This document shows positions 1 to 9,234 of a stretch of DNA of 56,996 bases, piece after piece (within the stretch, counting starts at the first letter, position 1; the number at the start of each line of letters is the position of its first letter). The notes under the pieces are model-generated. The model had not been told where the DNA came from. It searched no databases and worked only from the letters and a program-made list of their open reading frames with translations. The stretch lies in contig RFXC01000004.1 of NCBI GenBank assembly GCA_009921765.1, forward strand, positions 1 through 56,996, in the 5' to 3' direction. This DNA is from Betaproteobacteria bacterium. Lineage in GTDB: Bacteria > Pseudomonadota > Gammaproteobacteria > Burkholderiales > Burkholderiaceae. A program made the translations under genes and the position numbers.

Positions 1-295
1 CGAGCACCTGCCACGCATCACCGAACGCTTCTACCGGGTCGATCGCAGTCGTTCACGCGACACGGGCGGCACCGGACTGGGTCTGGCCATTGTCAAGCGG
101 ATTGCCAACCGGCATCACGCATCGCTGCGTATCGACAGCGAGCCAGGCAAGGGCAGCGTGTTCACACTGCGTTTCCCCGCGCGCCGCCTGGTTGCAGATC
201 CGCCAGCCGTTCCGGCCGACGTTGAGTCGTCTGCGGGCCACGCCCCCACCGTCAACGACCCGCAGCTCCCGCTCGCGGAGCCCGTCACCAGGTAA
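1..295 (+). CDS. phoR: Sensor histidine kinase, C-terminal ATPase end (partial)
   Basis: Only the last 97 residues are in the window; the gene starts upstream of base 1 and reads in frame from base 2 to a TAA at 293-295. It shows the end of a HATPase_c domain: the F-box region FYRVDRSRSRDTGG, the G2 box GTGLGLAIVKRI, and the closing strand GSVFTLRFP. The 'ERFYRVDRSRSRD' wording is typical of PhoR, the phosphate-sensing kinase partner of PhoB, which trans-phosphorylates a response regulator at the membrane. About 35 tail residues after the domain look unstructured. The sensor part and any phoB neighbour lie outside, so the PhoR assignment rests on motif wording alone; the kinase assignment is secure. 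Confidence 0.8.
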   Translation, partial: EHLPRITERFYRVDRSRSRDTGGTGLGLAIVKRIANRHHASLRIDSEPGKGSVFTLRFPARRLVADPPAVPADVESSAGHAPTVNDPQLPLAEPVTR

Positions 296-300
296 GCCGC

Positions 301-1449
301 CTAGCTGTTCGCGGCGTACCGCTCCAGGTGCCAGTCGGCATCGCCCATCGTCTGCGCGATCATGGTGAGGCGTTTGAAGGTATGCGCCACCTTCATTTCC
401 TGGGTCATCCCCATGCCGCCGTGCAGCTGGATCGCTTCCTGCCCCACATGCCGCGCTGCCTCGGACACCTTCACCTTGGCGGCCGATACGATCCGCATCC
501 GCTCGGCCGCGCCCACTTCGCCGCGCGCGGCCGCGTCGACCCGACTGCAGGCAAGCAGCGTGATGGATCGGGCCTGCTCAGCGCTCACAAACATATCGAC
601 CAGCCGGTGCTGAAGCGCCTGGAAACTGCCGATCGGCACACCAAACTGACGACGCGTCTTGAGGTATTCCATCGTCGCGAGGTTGGCCGAGCGCATGGCA
701 CCCACGGCCTCCGCGCACGCAAGCACGGTGGCGAAGTCGAGCGCCTCGACAATGGCCTCGTAAGCCTCCCCTGCGGTGCCCAGCAGCGCCGCCGCCGGCA
801 GCTGCACGCCCGAGAGCGTCAGGTCAGCCGCTCGCCGATTGTCCTGGGTACGCATCGTCTGCATCCGCAGGCCGGAGGCCGTCGTATCGACCACGAAGAG
901 CGACAGGCCCGCGGGCTCCGAGGGCTCGCCGGCGGTGCGGGCCGAGACAATGAGCTTGCCTGCGAGCGGCGCATCGAGCGCGAGCGACTTTGCACCGCTC
1001 AGGCGCCAGCCGCCCGCGTGCGGCTCGGCCCGCGTACCGACCTGCCCCGGATCATGCCGCGAATCATGCTCGGCATGTGCAAGCGCAAGGATGAGCCGGC
1101 CCTCGGCCACAGCGGGCAACAGAGCCTGCCGCTGGGCATCGTTACCCAGGCGCGCGATCAGCCGCGCACCCATCCCCACCGTGGAGACCAACGGCTCAAG
1201 CATCAGCGACTGCCCCACGGTCTCCATGGTGGCGACCATATCCAGCGCGCCGCCATCGAAACCACCGTGTTCGGCCGGCAGCGTGAGCGCGGTCAAGCCC
1301 AGTTCGGCCAGTTGCCGCCAGGCCTCGGCACTGTGGCCGGTCTCGGAGGCAATGATCCGCTTTCGCGCTTCGAAGTCGTAGTGCTGCTCGGCCAGTCGCG
1401 CCACTGAATCGGCGAGCAACTGCTGCTCTTCGGTGTACTGAAAGTCCAT
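301..1449 (-). CDS. Acyl-CoA dehydrogenase, smaller paralogue
   Basis: A 382-residue FAD-dependent acyl-CoA dehydrogenase that would introduce a 2,3-double bond into an acyl-CoA and pass electrons to ETF. It begins MDFQYTEEQQLLADSVARL, the usual N-terminal helical domain, followed by a divergent middle beta-domain and a C-terminal helical domain with RRQFGVPIGSFQALQHRLVD and the LHGGMGMTQE flavin-contact stretch near residue 345. It lies 2 bp downstream of a larger paralogue on the same strand, so the two are co-transcribed. Such small/large pairs are common in proteobacterial clusters for branched, aromatic or steroid side-chain acyl-CoAs, where the two may form a heteromer. The substrate cannot be told from the sequence. 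Confidence 0.9.
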   Translation of the reverse strand: MDFQYTEEQQLLADSVARLAEQHYDFEARKRIIASETGHSAEAWRQLAELGLTALTLPAEHGGFDGGALDMVATMETVGQSLMLEPLVSTVGMGARLIARLGNDAQRQALLPAVAEGRLILALAHAEHDSRHDPGQVGTRAEPHAGGWRLSGAKSLALDAPLAGKLIVSARTAGEPSEPAGLSLFVVDTTASGLRMQTMRTQDNRRAADLTLSGVQLPAAALLGTAGEAYEAIVEALDFATVLACAEAVGAMRSANLATMEYLKTRRQFGVPIGSFQALQHRLVDMFVSAEQARSITLLACSRVDAAARGEVGAAERMRIVSAAKVKVSEAARHVGQEAIQLHGGMGMTQEMKVAHTFKRLTMIAQTMGDADWHLERYAANS

Positions 1450-1451
1450 GT

Positions 1452-2630
1452 TCAGAGCCCCAGGGCCATCTTGGCGAAGATGTTGCGCTGGATCTCGTTT
1501 GATCCGGCGTAGATGGAAGTCTTGCGGAAATTGAAGTAGCGCGAGGCCGATGAGGCCATGAAATCGTCGAACCCGTCGTAGCGGATTGGCTTGAATGCCT
1601 GCGCGCGCGGGCCGACCGCCTGCATCATCAGTTCGGTGATCGCCTGCTGAATCTCGGTGCCGCGAATCTTGAGCATGGAGACCTCAGGCCCGATCTTTCC
1701 GTTTCGCCGCATGTCGTCCAGAAAGCGCATGTTGGTGATTTCCAGCGCCATCAGTTCGATTTCCACGCGGGACAGGCGGTCGCGGAATCGCACATCGTGA
1801 AGAAGCGGCTGACCACGCACCAGGGTACGCGAAGCCAGCTCGCGGAGCCGCAAAAGCTCGCGCCGCGACTGACCGATCCGGCCGGTATTGAGCCGCTCGT
1901 GGCCCAGCAGATATTTGGCCACGGTCCAGCCCTGATTTTCCTCATGGACCAGGTTTTCCACCGGGACGCGAACGTCGTCGAAAAATACTTCGTTGACCTC
2001 GTGGCCCTCATCCAACAGGATGAGCGGACGCACCGTGATGCCCGGCGTGTTCATGTCGATCAAAAGAAAGCTGATGCCCTCCTGGCGCTTGGCGGTGCCG
2101 CTGTCGGTTCTCACCAGGCAGAAGATCCAGTCGCCATAATGGCCAAGCGTGGTCCAGATCTTTTGGCCGTTCACCACATACTCGTCGCCACGGCGCTCGG
2201 CCCGGGTTTTGAGCGAGGCCAGATCCGACCCCGACCCCGGCTCCGAATAGCCCTGACACCAGAAATCGTCACCGTTGTAGATGCGCGGCAGGAAGCGTTT
2301 TTTCTGCGCCTCGGTACCAAACCGCAACAACACCTGACCGCACATCGTGACGCCAAAGGGCACCACTGGAGGCGCCCCCGCCATCGCGGTTTCCTCCTCG
2401 AAAATATACCGCTCCACCGCAGACCAACCCGTCCCTCCCCATTCAACCGGCCACGCCGGCGCCACCCAGCCGCGCGCAGCGAGCGTGCGGTGCCAGCGGA
2501 GCAGGTCTTCTTTGGAAAGCTCCTGGTAATCGAGCACCTTGGAACGGAGGTCATCGGGCAGATTGGCAGACAGCCAGCCGCGCACCTCGTCGCGAAACGA
2601 CAATTCCTGTTCGGAAAAATTCAGATCCAT
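1452..2630 (-). CDS. Acyl-CoA dehydrogenase, larger paralogue
   Basis: A 392-residue acyl-CoA dehydrogenase, first gene of a two-gene minus-strand operon. It has the N-terminal domain, the classical QGYSEPGSGSDLASL motif around residue 145, the WTTLGHYGDWIFCLVRT beta-domain segment that packs on FAD, and the C-terminal IYAGSNEIQRNIFAKMALGL closing motif. These classical motifs are better kept than in its 301-1449 partner, suggesting that this is the catalytically conventional subunit. The start ATG at 2630 faces away from rfbB across a 167-bp intergenic region, so the two transcription units diverge. Physiological substrate unknown. Confidence 0.92.
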   Translation of the reverse strand: MDLNFSEQELSFRDEVRGWLSANLPDDLRSKVLDYQELSKEDLLRWHRTLAARGWVAPAWPVEWGGTGWSAVERYIFEEETAMAGAPPVVPFGVTMCGQVLLRFGTEAQKKRFLPRIYNGDDFWCQGYSEPGSGSDLASLKTRAERRGDEYVVNGQKIWTTLGHYGDWIFCLVRTDSGTAKRQEGISFLLIDMNTPGITVRPLILLDEGHEVNEVFFDDVRVPVENLVHEENQGWTVAKYLLGHERLNTGRIGQSRRELLRLRELASRTLVRGQPLLHDVRFRDRLSRVEIELMALEITNMRFLDDMRRNGKIGPEVSMLKIRGTEIQQAITELMMQAVGPRAQAFKPIRYDGFDDFMASSASRYFNFRKTSIYAGSNEIQRNIFAKMALGL

Positions 2631-2750
2631 GGTGACTCCCGTGGCCGGCGCCGCAGCCAGCTGTTCCTTGCGAATGCGCCCAGTTTAATGCCGGCCAAGC
2701 TTCCTGCGCAGGGTCGCCGGGCGCCCGCGCGGGTTGGGGAACAGGGACGC

Positions 2751-2756
2751 TACAAT
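2751..2756 (+). promoter_or_regulatory. Candidate -10 box upstream of the rhamnose operon
   Basis: TACAAT lies 42 bp before the rfbB start codon in the 167-bp divergent gap 2631-2797. No good -35 is visible at 16-18 bp spacing, so this rests on the -10 hexamer and position only. The same TACAAT form recurs before queA and before the gene at 46363. Nothing else recognisable is in this gap. Confidence 0.35.
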
Positions 2757-2797
2757 CGGTTCCCTACCGCCCTCGGGTTCAAACACCAGGACGCTCC

Positions 2798-3865
2798 ATG
2801 ATCATCGTGACCGGCGGCGCCGGCTTCATCGGCTCGAATTTCGTATTGGACTGGCTCACCGCTTCTGACGAACCGGTGCTGGTGCTGGATTCGCTCAGCT
2901 ATGCGGGCAATCTCGGCAACCTGCGCTCGCTCCAGGGCGACGCCCGGTTCGAGTTTGTGCGGGGCGACATCGGCGACCGCCCGCTGGTGGAGTCGCTTCT
3001 TGCGCGCTGCCAGCCCCGGGCGCTGGTGCACTTTGCTGCGGAAAGCCATGTCGATCGCTCGATCCATGGTCCGGCTGCGTTCATGCGGTCCAACATCGAG
3101 GGCACCTTCACGCTGCTCGAGGCCACACGCGCATGGTGGTCAACCCTTCCCGCGCCCGCGCGCGAGGGCTTTCGCTTTCTGCATGTGTCCACCGACGAGG
3201 TCTATGGCACGCTCGCTCCGTCCGACCCGGCCTTCAGCGAAACCACGCCCTACGCGCCCAACAGCCCGTATGCCGCCTCGAAGGCCGCCTCCGACCATCT
3301 GGTGCGCGCCTGGCACCACACTTACGGGCTGCCGGTACTCACCACCAACTGCTCCAACAACTACGGCCCCTACCAGTTCCCGGAAAAGCTCATTCCGCTC
3401 ATGATCGTGAACGCCCTGGCGGGCAAGCCCCTGCCGGTCTATGGCGACGGCATGCAGATCCGCGACTGGCTCTATGTGGGCGATCACTGCAGCGCGGTAC
3501 GTCGCGTGCTCGAAGCGGGCCGACTCGGTGAGACCTACAACATCGGTGGCCACAACGAGAAGGCCAATATCGAGATCGTCCGCACGGTGTGCGCGCTCCT
3601 CGACGCGCGCCGCCCCGACCCCGCAGGTCCGCGAAGCCGCCTCATCACCTACGTCACCGATCGACCCGGCCATGATCGCCGCTACGCGATCAACGCGGGC
3701 AAGATCGAGCGTGAATTGGGCTGGCGTCCGGCCGAAACATTCGATTCGGGTATCGCCCGAACCATCGACTGGTATCTCGCCCATCCCGACTGGATCGCGG
3801 GCGTACAGAGCGGCGCTTACCGCGAGTGGATCGACACGCAATACGGCAGCCGCAAGAGCGCCTGA
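2798..3865 (+). CDS. rfbB: dTDP-glucose 4,6-dehydratase
   Basis: A 355-residue extended short-chain dehydrogenase that converts dTDP-glucose to dTDP-4-keto-6-deoxyglucose, second step of dTDP-L-rhamnose synthesis for surface polysaccharide. The NAD-binding [11 protein letters not shown] is at residue 6, the catalytic [10 protein letters not shown] (YxxxK) at about residue 165, and the dehydratase-specific HVSTDEVYG lies before it. [14 protein letters not shown] is the substrate-side motif of the family. It starts the rfbBACD cassette; spacing to rfbA is about 27 bp. Length fits the family. The start ATG at 2798 is preceded by a weak CAGGA site. Confidence 0.96.
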   Translation: MIIVTGGAGFIGSNFVLDWLTASDEPVLVLDSLSYAGNLGNLRSLQGDARFEFVRGDIGDRPLVESLLARCQPRALVHFAAESHVDRSIHGPAAFMRSNIEGTFTLLEATRAWWSTLPAPAREGFRFLHVSTDEVYGTLAPSDPAFSETTPYAPNSPYAASKAASDHLVRAWHHTYGLPVLTTNCSNNYGPYQFPEKLIPLMIVNALAGKPLPVYGDGMQIRDWLYVGDHCSAVRRVLEAGRLGETYNIGGHNEKANIEIVRTVCALLDARRPDPAGPRSRLITYVTDRPGHDRRYAINAGKIERELGWRPAETFDSGIARTIDWYLAHPDWIAGVQSGAYREWIDTQYGSRKSA

Positions 3866-3892
3866 CCCCTCTCTCCAACCACGCCCTTGTCC

Positions 3893-4801
3893 ATGCCAAT
3901 CAAACCCACACGCGCTGCCACCCGCCGCCGCGGCATCATCCTCGCCGGTGGTTCGGGCACCCGCCTCCACCCGCTCACGCTTGCAGTCTCAAAGCAGCTG
4001 ATGCCGGTGTATGACAAGCCGATGATTTATTACCCGCTGTCGGTGCTGATGCTGGCCGGTATCAGGGAGATCCTGGTGATCTCCACGCCCCACGACTTGC
4101 CAGGCTTCAGACGGCTGCTGGGAGATGGATCGGCGTGGGGTCTGTCACTGTCCTACGCCGAGCAGCCAAGCCCCGACGGGTTGGCGCAGGCCTTTCATAT
4201 CGGGGCAGATTTCGTGGGCGACGGGCCGTCCGCGCTGGTGCTGGGCGACAACCTCTTTCATGGTCACGACCTGATGCGTCGTCTGGCGGCAGCCGACGTA
4301 CAGACGTCAGGCGCCACCGTATTCGCCTACCCCGTGACCGATCCCGAACGCTATGGCGTGGTCGAGTTTGACGAGGCGGGTCATGCGATTTCAATCGAGG
4401 AAAAGCCCTCGAAACCGCGCAGCCGCTATGCGGTCACCGGTCTGTATTTCTATGACCAGCAGGTGGTCGACATTGCGCGCGATCTCAAACCGTCGGCGCG
4501 CGGCGAACTCGAAATCACCGACCTGAACCGCATCTACCTGGAACGCGGCGAGCTTGATGTGCAGGTGCTGGGCCGCGGCGACGCCTGGCTGGACACCGGC
4601 ACGCATGATTCGCTGATCGAGGCAGCCCAGTTCATCCAGACCCTCGAAAAGCGTCAGGGCCTCAAGGTGGCCTGCCCCGAGGAAATTGCCTGGCGTCAGG
4701 GATGGATCGACGATGCTGCCCTGAGCGCACTTGCCCGGCCGCTCGCCAAAAGCGGCTATGGCGCTTACCTCGAGCGACTGCTCGAGCATCAGGTCTTCTG
4801 A
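3893..4801 (+). CDS. rfbA: Glucose-1-phosphate thymidylyltransferase
   Basis: A 302-residue nucleotidyltransferase that makes dTDP-glucose from dTTP and glucose-1-phosphate, the first committed step of dTDP-rhamnose synthesis. The nucleotide loop [17 protein letters not shown], the [17 protein letters not shown] substrate motif, VLGDNLFHG (metal Asp) and the conserved DTGTHDSL are all present. The start is uncertain: an in-frame TTG at 3887 adds two residues, but I chose the ATG at 3893; neither has a clear ribosome-binding site. It sits between rfbB and rfbC in the usual order for Gram-negative rhamnose cassettes. Confidence 0.95.
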   Translation: MPIKPTRAATRRRGIILAGGSGTRLHPLTLAVSKQLMPVYDKPMIYYPLSVLMLAGIREILVISTPHDLPGFRRLLGDGSAWGLSLSYAEQPSPDGLAQAFHIGADFVGDGPSALVLGDNLFHGHDLMRRLAAADVQTSGATVFAYPVTDPERYGVVEFDEAGHAISIEEKPSKPRSRYAVTGLYFYDQQVVDIARDLKPSARGELEITDLNRIYLERGELDVQVLGRGDAWLDTGTHDSLIEAAQFIQTLEKRQGLKVACPEEIAWRQGWIDDAALSALARPLAKSGYGAYLERLLEHQVF

Positions 4802-4810
4802 AAGCGCTCC

Positions 4811-5362
4811 ATGACCATCATCCCCAGCCCGCAGTTGCCCGATGTCCTGATCGTCGAGCCCAAGGTATTCGGCGACGCGCGAGGGTTCTTTTTCGAAAGC
4901 TTCAACGCGCGCGTGTTCCAGGACCGAACCGGACTCGCCCCGCAGTTTGTACAGGACAACCACTCGCGCTCATCACGGGGGGTGCTCCGTGGGCTCCACT
5001 ATCAGATCCGTCAGCCCCAGGGCAAACTGGTGCGCGTGGTGCGGGGTCGGGTGTTCGACGTGGCCGTTGATCTGCGCCGCTCATCGCCAAGCTTCGGCCG
5101 CTGGGCGGGCTGGGAGCTGAGCGAGGACAACCAGCGGCAGATATGGATCCCGCCAGGATTCGGGCACGGCTTTGTGGTGCTGTCCGAGTCGGCGGATTTT
5201 CTTTACAAGACCACCGACTACTACGCACCCGAGCATGAGCGGTGTCTGCTCTGGAACGACGCGTCAGTGGGGGTGCAGTGGCCAACCGACGGACTTTCAC
5301 TCACGCTGTCCGACAAGGACAGGCGCGGGCTACCCCTGGCGCACTGCGAATGTTTTGAGTGA
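4811..5362 (+). CDS. rfbC: dTDP-4-dehydrorhamnose 3,5-epimerase
   Basis: A 183-residue cupin-fold epimerase that acts on C3 and C5 of dTDP-4-keto-6-deoxyglucose. Visible family motifs are DARGFFFESFN, QDNHSRSSRGVLRGLHYQ with the catalytic His, the GRVFDVAVDLR strand and IPPGFGHGFVVLSE. It starts 9 bp after rfbA and ends just before or overlapping rfbD, depending on the rfbD start. Length matches the family at about 180 residues. Confidence 0.96.
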   Translation: MTIIPSPQLPDVLIVEPKVFGDARGFFFESFNARVFQDRTGLAPQFVQDNHSRSSRGVLRGLHYQIRQPQGKLVRVVRGRVFDVAVDLRRSSPSFGRWAGWELSEDNQRQIWIPPGFGHGFVVLSESADFLYKTTDYYAPEHERCLLWNDASVGVQWPTDGLSLTLSDKDRRGLPLAHCECFE

Positions 5363-5369
5363 GCGCGCC

Positions 5370-6290
5370 GTGACGTCCCGCAAGCCGCAGCTCCTGCTCC
5401 TCGGCTCCACCGGACAGGTGGGCTGGGAGCTGGCCCGAAGCCTGCAGCCGCTCGGCGAGGTGGTGCTTGCCGACCGGCGTATTGCCAATTTCGACAATCC
5501 CGATTCACTTGCCGCGTGCGTAACGCGCGCAGCCCCCGACGTGATCGTGAACGCCGCGGCCTACACCGCAGTTGACCAGGCCGAACAGGAAGAGGCGATT
5601 GCGCTCCGGATCAACGGCGAGGCACCACGCGTGCTCGCGCAGGCGGCGCAGCGAGCTGGCGCGCTCCTCATCCACTACTCCACCGACTATGTGTTTGCCG
5701 GCACGGGCGAACGCGCCTGGCAACCCGAAGACCCGGTCGACCCGCAAAACGCCTACGGCCGCACCAAGCTCGCCGGCGAACAGGCGATCGCCGCAATCGG
5801 CGCTGACTGGTTGGTGTTTCGTACCAGTTGGGTCTATGCCTCGCGTGGCCGGAACTTCGTGCGCACCATGCTCAAACTGGGTACGGAACGGGAGCGGCTG
5901 CGCGTGGTGGCCGACCAGATCGGCGCCCCCACCTCGGCGCGTCTGATCGCAGACGCCACAGCGCAAGCGCTCGCGGTCGCGCTCGCCGAGCGACGCGAAG
6001 GCCGCTTCCAGAGTGCAGTGCATCATCTTTGCGCAGCCGGGCATACCAGCTGGCACGGCTTTGCCGAGGCGCTCTTTGAGCGCTGGCAAATGCTGTCGCC
6101 CGAATCACCGCTCGCGCTTCGCGCACTCGAGGCAATTGCCTCGAGCGAGTACCCGACGCCCGCGAAACGCCCGCTCAATTCGCGGCTGGATTGTGCAGCG
6201 TTCGAACGTCGCTTCGGCTTGACGCTTCCCCCCTGGCAGCGGGGGCTGGACACGGTTCTCCAGGAACTCGCCGCCGCTAGCGGCCGTTAA
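5370..6290 (+). CDS. rfbD: dTDP-4-dehydrorhamnose reductase
   Basis: A 306-residue NADPH-dependent short-chain reductase for the last step to dTDP-L-rhamnose. It has the GSTGQVGWELARSL nucleotide loop, HYSTDYVFAGTG, and the YGRTKLAGE catalytic motif. The start chosen is GTG at 5370, 7 bp after the rfbC stop, giving the expected length; a TTG at 5355 overlapping the rfbC end is the alternative. The open frame extends back into rfbC but that part is not conserved. Its 3' end overlaps the convergent enoyl-CoA hydratase gene by 14 bp, which leaves no room for a terminator between them. Confidence 0.93.
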   Translation: MTSRKPQLLLLGSTGQVGWELARSLQPLGEVVLADRRIANFDNPDSLAACVTRAAPDVIVNAAAYTAVDQAEQEEAIALRINGEAPRVLAQAAQRAGALLIHYSTDYVFAGTGERAWQPEDPVDPQNAYGRTKLAGEQAIAAIGADWLVFRTSWVYASRGRNFVRTMLKLGTERERLRVVADQIGAPTSARLIADATAQALAVALAERREGRFQSAVHHLCAAGHTSWHGFAEALFERWQMLSPESPLALRALEAIASSEYPTPAKRPLNSRLDCAAFERRFGLTLPPWQRGLDTVLQELAAASGR

Positions 6291-7068
6291 ACACCGGCGG
6301 CCGTTTCTCGGCAAACGCGCGGGCAGCATTCGCGTGGTCTTCGGTGATCATGCAACAGGCCTGATGCAGCGCTTCGGCCTCGATCGTGGGCGCAAATGCA
6401 GCAGCAGCAGCAAGGCTGGTGACCTGTTTGATATGGCCATAGGCGATCGTGGGGCCGGCTGCCAGTTCAGCCACCATCGCACCAGCTTTCTGCGAGAGTT
6501 CTTGCGACGGAAAGACCTTGGTGAGGAGGCCCATCTCGAGGGCCTCCTGGGCCCCCAGGACCGGCGCGAACATCATCAGCTCGCGCGCCCGTGCAACGCC
6601 CAGAATCCGCGTGAGCAGCCAATTAACGCCAAAGTCGCCAGCGAGCCCGACTCGCGCGAACGCCGTGGTGAGCTTGGCATCGCTCGCGGCAACGCGAAAA
6701 TCGCAGGCGAGCGCAAGGCCCAGGCCTGCGCCTGCCACCGCACCGGGGATCACTGCCACAGTGGGCTTGGCCATTTCGTGCAGCAGGCGAACCGATTCTG
6801 CACGGTCACGGAGCTGGTTGGCGCGTTGCTCGACCGACAAGCCGGCATCGCGACCCGCAGCCATCGCCTTGACATCGCCCCCCGCGCAGAAGGCGCCGCC
6901 GCTGCCGGTGAGCACCACCACGCGAATCGCGGGATCGAGCGCCGCCTCGCGAAGCGCCTCGCACAACTGCGTTGACATCGGCAGCGTGATGGCGTTGCGC
7001 GATCCAGGGTTGTCCAGGGTGAGCGTCATGACCGCACCCCGGGTCTCGCGAAGAACCTGTCCTGTCAT
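6277..7068 (-). CDS. Enoyl-CoA hydratase/isomerase family protein
   Basis: A 263-residue crotonase-fold protein. It shows the oxyanion-hole segments LTGSGGAFCAGGDVKAM (near residue 60) and the PGAVAGAGLGLALACDFR region (near residue 110), and has the usual length. It would hydrate or isomerise an enoyl-CoA. The start chosen is ATG at 7068, with AAGGAG 7 bp ahead; a TTG two codons upstream is possible. It is followed by nothing on its own strand and is preceded by the cupin gene 35 bp upstream, so the two may be co-transcribed. The exact substrate is not evident; it could cooperate with the acyl-CoA dehydrogenases at 301-2630, though it is not in their operon. Confidence 0.9.
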   Translation of the reverse strand: MTGQVLRETRGAVMTLTLDNPGSRNAITLPMSTQLCEALREAALDPAIRVVVLTGSGGAFCAGGDVKAMAAGRDAGLSVEQRANQLRDRAESVRLLHEMAKPTVAVIPGAVAGAGLGLALACDFRVAASDAKLTTAFARVGLAGDFGVNWLLTRILGVARARELMMFAPVLGAQEALEMGLLTKVFPSQELSQKAGAMVAELAAGPTIAYGHIKQVTSLAAAAAFAPTIEAEALHQACCMITEDHANAARAFAEKRPPVFNGR

Positions 7069-7103
7069 GATCAATCTCCTTCAGGTTGCTGCAAGCGGAC
7101 GAA

Positions 7104-7433
7104 TCAATCGACGATAAAAAGGCGCGCTCCGCCCTCGGTAAATGAGCGGTGCGGTTCGGCCCCGTCGGCCACCTGGTAGCTCATGCCGGGCGTGAGGACA
7201 TAGCGCCGTCCGTCGGCAAGCTCCGTGTGCAACTCGCCCGCGAGGCACAGGAGGATGTGACCTTTGGAGCACCAGTGATCGGCCAGATAGCCGGGCGAAT
7301 ACTCGACCATTCGTACCCGGATGGTACCGAACTGACGGGTTCGCCAGAGGGCGCGGCCACGCTCGCCGGGATGCTCCTCCGGCGCGATCGTCGACCAGTC
7401 GGTGGTGCCGAAGGCAATGTCGGTCATCTGCAT
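7104..7433 (-). CDS. Small DHCW-type cupin protein
   Basis: A 109-residue single-domain cupin. It has the GYLADHWCSKGHILLCLAG segment (the DHWC motif that names the 'DHCW motif cupin fold' group) and the second cupin motif ending PGMSYQVADGAEPHRSF. The open frame runs 25 residues further up, but MQMTDIAFGTTDW at 7433 is the sensible start, since the upstream part looks unlike protein. No enzymatic role is known to me for this group. It diverges from the EamA transporter gene across a gap of about 100 bp. Confidence 0.8.
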   Translation of the reverse strand: MQMTDIAFGTTDWSTIAPEEHPGERGRALWRTRQFGTIRVRMVEYSPGYLADHWCSKGHILLCLAGELHTELADGRRYVLTPGMSYQVADGAEPHRSFTEGGARLFIVD

Positions 7434-7536
7434 GCAATGAACTTTCTCGAGACGGATGGTGCGCCGCGGGGCGGCGTGTTTGCTAGGCTCCCGGGAGCCA
7501 ACGTTCATCGAAACCCGTCAAGCATAACCGACCCCC

Positions 7537-8433
7537 GTGAGCATCGAACCCTGGTACTGGATTGCGTTTACCGTGGCCGCAGCGGCCGCGCAAAGCGCGC
7601 GCAATGCCATGCAGCGTGAACTCACTTCGGTGCTCGGCACGGTGGGGGCAACGCAGGTCCGGTTTCTGTATGGCTTGCCGTTTGGCATTCTTTTTCTCGG
7701 CATCGCGATCACTGTCACTGGCGACTCGATTCCAAGCTTTCAGGCGGTCTCCGTCGCCTGGACCGCAGCCGGTGCGCTCGCCCAGGTGGTGGCCACCGCC
7801 CTGATGCTTGCCGCAATGAAAGAGCGCTCGTTTGTGGTCACGACCGCCCTGGTCAAGGCCGAGCCGGTCTGGGTCGCGATCATGGGGTTCGCACTGCTGG
7901 GCGAAACCTTCGGCTGGCCATTGCTGGCAGGTATTGCGCTCGCCACGGCTGGCGTGCTTTGGCTGTCATGGCCCGCGGCGGGCGCGGGCTGGTCGCTGCG
8001 CCCGATTGCGCTGGGGCTCGCCTCTGCCGCAGTGTTCGCTGCCTCGGCCATTGCGTTTCGTGCCGCCATGCTGTCGATCGATAGCGGCGAGGCGTTTGTT
8101 GTCAAAGCGACGGCCGTGATGGTGCTGAGCCTCGCAATGCAGGTGGTTGCCCTGGTGGGGTGGATGCTGGTCGCCAACCGCACGCTGTTGATGGAGGTAC
8201 TCAAAGTCTGGCGACCGTCGCTTGCCACCGGCCTCCTTGCCGCCACCGGATCGCAGTGCTGGTTTCTGGCCTTCGCGATCGAAACCCCGGCCAAGATCCG
8301 TACGCTCGGATTGATCGAGATCGTGTTCGCGCAGATCATTTCCCGGCGAATCTTCAGTCAGCAGCAGAACCGTAGAGAATTGATCGGCATGGCGGTGCTG
8401 CTGGCGGGAGTGGTGCTGGTGCTGAGAAGCTGA
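7537..8433 (+). CDS. EamA/DMT-family membrane transporter
   Basis: A 298-residue integral membrane protein with about ten hydrophobic segments arranged as two EamA repeats (residues 1-140 and 150-298), the hallmark of drug/metabolite transporters. A conserved ALVKAEPVWVAIMGFALLGE stretch ends the first repeat, and LIEIVFAQIISRRIF the second. Start is GTG at 7537. The substrate is unknown; EamA proteins move metabolites or amino acids across the inner membrane. The methyltransferase gene follows after 58 bp on the same strand. Confidence 0.87.
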   Translation: MSIEPWYWIAFTVAAAAAQSARNAMQRELTSVLGTVGATQVRFLYGLPFGILFLGIAITVTGDSIPSFQAVSVAWTAAGALAQVVATALMLAAMKERSFVVTTALVKAEPVWVAIMGFALLGETFGWPLLAGIALATAGVLWLSWPAAGAGWSLRPIALGLASAAVFAASAIAFRAAMLSIDSGEAFVVKATAVMVLSLAMQVVALVGWMLVANRTLLMEVLKVWRPSLATGLLAATGSQCWFLAFAIETPAKIRTLGLIEIVFAQIISRRIFSQQQNRRELIGMAVLLAGVVLVLRS

Positions 8434-8491
8434 GCGCCCGCGGTGTCTTGCCATCGGAGCGTCCGCCCACGATCACGACAAGGTACTCGCC

Positions 8492-9106
8492 ATGAAAACT
8501 GATCAGCACTGGGAGCAGGTCTACCGGAGTCGCTCGACCACCGAGGTGAGCTGGTACCGGGCGCATCTGGAGCACTCGCTCGAATCGATCAGCCGGATTG
8601 CGCCGAACCTCAACGCAGCGATTCTTGATGTCGGCGCGGGCGCTTCCACACTCGTAGACGATCTGCTGTCAGCCGGCTACACCCGCCTCACGGTACTCGA
8701 TATTGCGGCATCCGCGCTCGAATCGACGCGCTCGCGCCTGGGCAGGAGAGCCGCTGAAGTGAACTGGCTTGTCGGCAATGTGCTCGATATTGAACTGCCC
8801 GCCCATCACTTCGATATCTGGCACGACCGCGCGGTGTTTCATTTCCTCACCAGCGCCTCCGACCGCGAAGCGTATGTCGCACAAATGACCGCTGCCCTTC
8901 GCCCGGGCGGACACGTGTTGATTGCCACCTTCGGCCCCGAGGGACCCCTTCGCTGCAGCGGACTTGAAGTGGTGCGGTATGACGCGCAGTCGCTGTCAAA
9001 GGAACTGGGCAAGGCATTCAGGCTGATTGACTGGACGCTCGAGCATCACGAGACGCCGGCGGGGGCGACGCAGCAGTTCCTGCACGCCCTGTTCGCGGGA
9101 GATTGA
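8492..9106 (+). CDS. Class I SAM-dependent methyltransferase
   Basis: A 204-residue soluble protein with the SAM-binding motif [17 protein letters not shown] at about residue 46, followed by [12 protein letters not shown] (acidic residue for the ribose hydroxyls) and the post-I motifs [10 protein letters not shown] and [13 protein letters not shown]. The N-terminal [20 protein letters not shown] opening is typical of a small group annotated only as class I methyltransferases. The substrate is unknown. It ends 8 bp before the first copy of the repeat in the 9107-9369 gap. Confidence 0.87.
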   Translation: MKTDQHWEQVYRSRSTTEVSWYRAHLEHSLESISRIAPNLNAAILDVGAGASTLVDDLLSAGYTRLTVLDIAASALESTRSRLGRRAAEVNWLVGNVLDIELPAHHFDIWHDRAVFHFLTSASDREAYVAQMTAALRPGGHVLIATFGPEGPLRCSGLEVVRYDAQSLSKELGKAFRLIDWTLEHHETPAGATQQFLHALFAGD

Positions 9107-9113
9107 TCGCCTC

Positions 9114-9138
9114 GCAGTGGTGCCGGAGGCGGGACTCG
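9114..9138. repeat. Direct repeat, copy 1 (tRNA-Leu 3'-end sequence)
   Basis: Twenty-five bases identical to 9246-9270. On the minus strand the unit reads as the last part of a tRNA with long variable arm, ending CTCCGGCACCA plus four bases. In this copy the identity stops after ACTCG; the rest of the T-arm is absent. The period between copies is 132 bp. Confidence 0.85.
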
Positions 9139-9166
9139 CCTACACCGCTTCGCTCTCGCAGGCCGC

Positions 9167-9188
9167 GGCCGGGCTTGCATGCCCGGCC
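9167..9188. other. Perfect hairpin 1 in the repeat-rich gap
   Basis: GGCCGGGC pairs with GCCCGGCC over a 6-base loop TTGCAT. No T-run follows, so it is not a standard Rho-independent terminator. It is one of three perfect stems between the two 25-bp repeats, resembling a REP/BIME-like intergenic element. Confidence 0.75.
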
Positions 9189-9203
9189 CTTCTCGTCCCG
9201 CCC

Positions 9204-9225
9204 GCACAGTCCGCAGGGACTGTGC
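9204..9225. other. Perfect hairpin 2 in the repeat-rich gap
   Basis: GCACAGTCC pairs with GGACTGTGC across a GCAG tetraloop: nine base pairs without mismatch. No U-tract follows on either strand. Confidence 0.75.
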
Positions 9226-9234
9226 TCTCCGTCT

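Noticed and set aside
9167..9225. Rho-independent terminators after the methyltransferase gene
   Set aside because: The stems are strong but no T-run follows on either strand.
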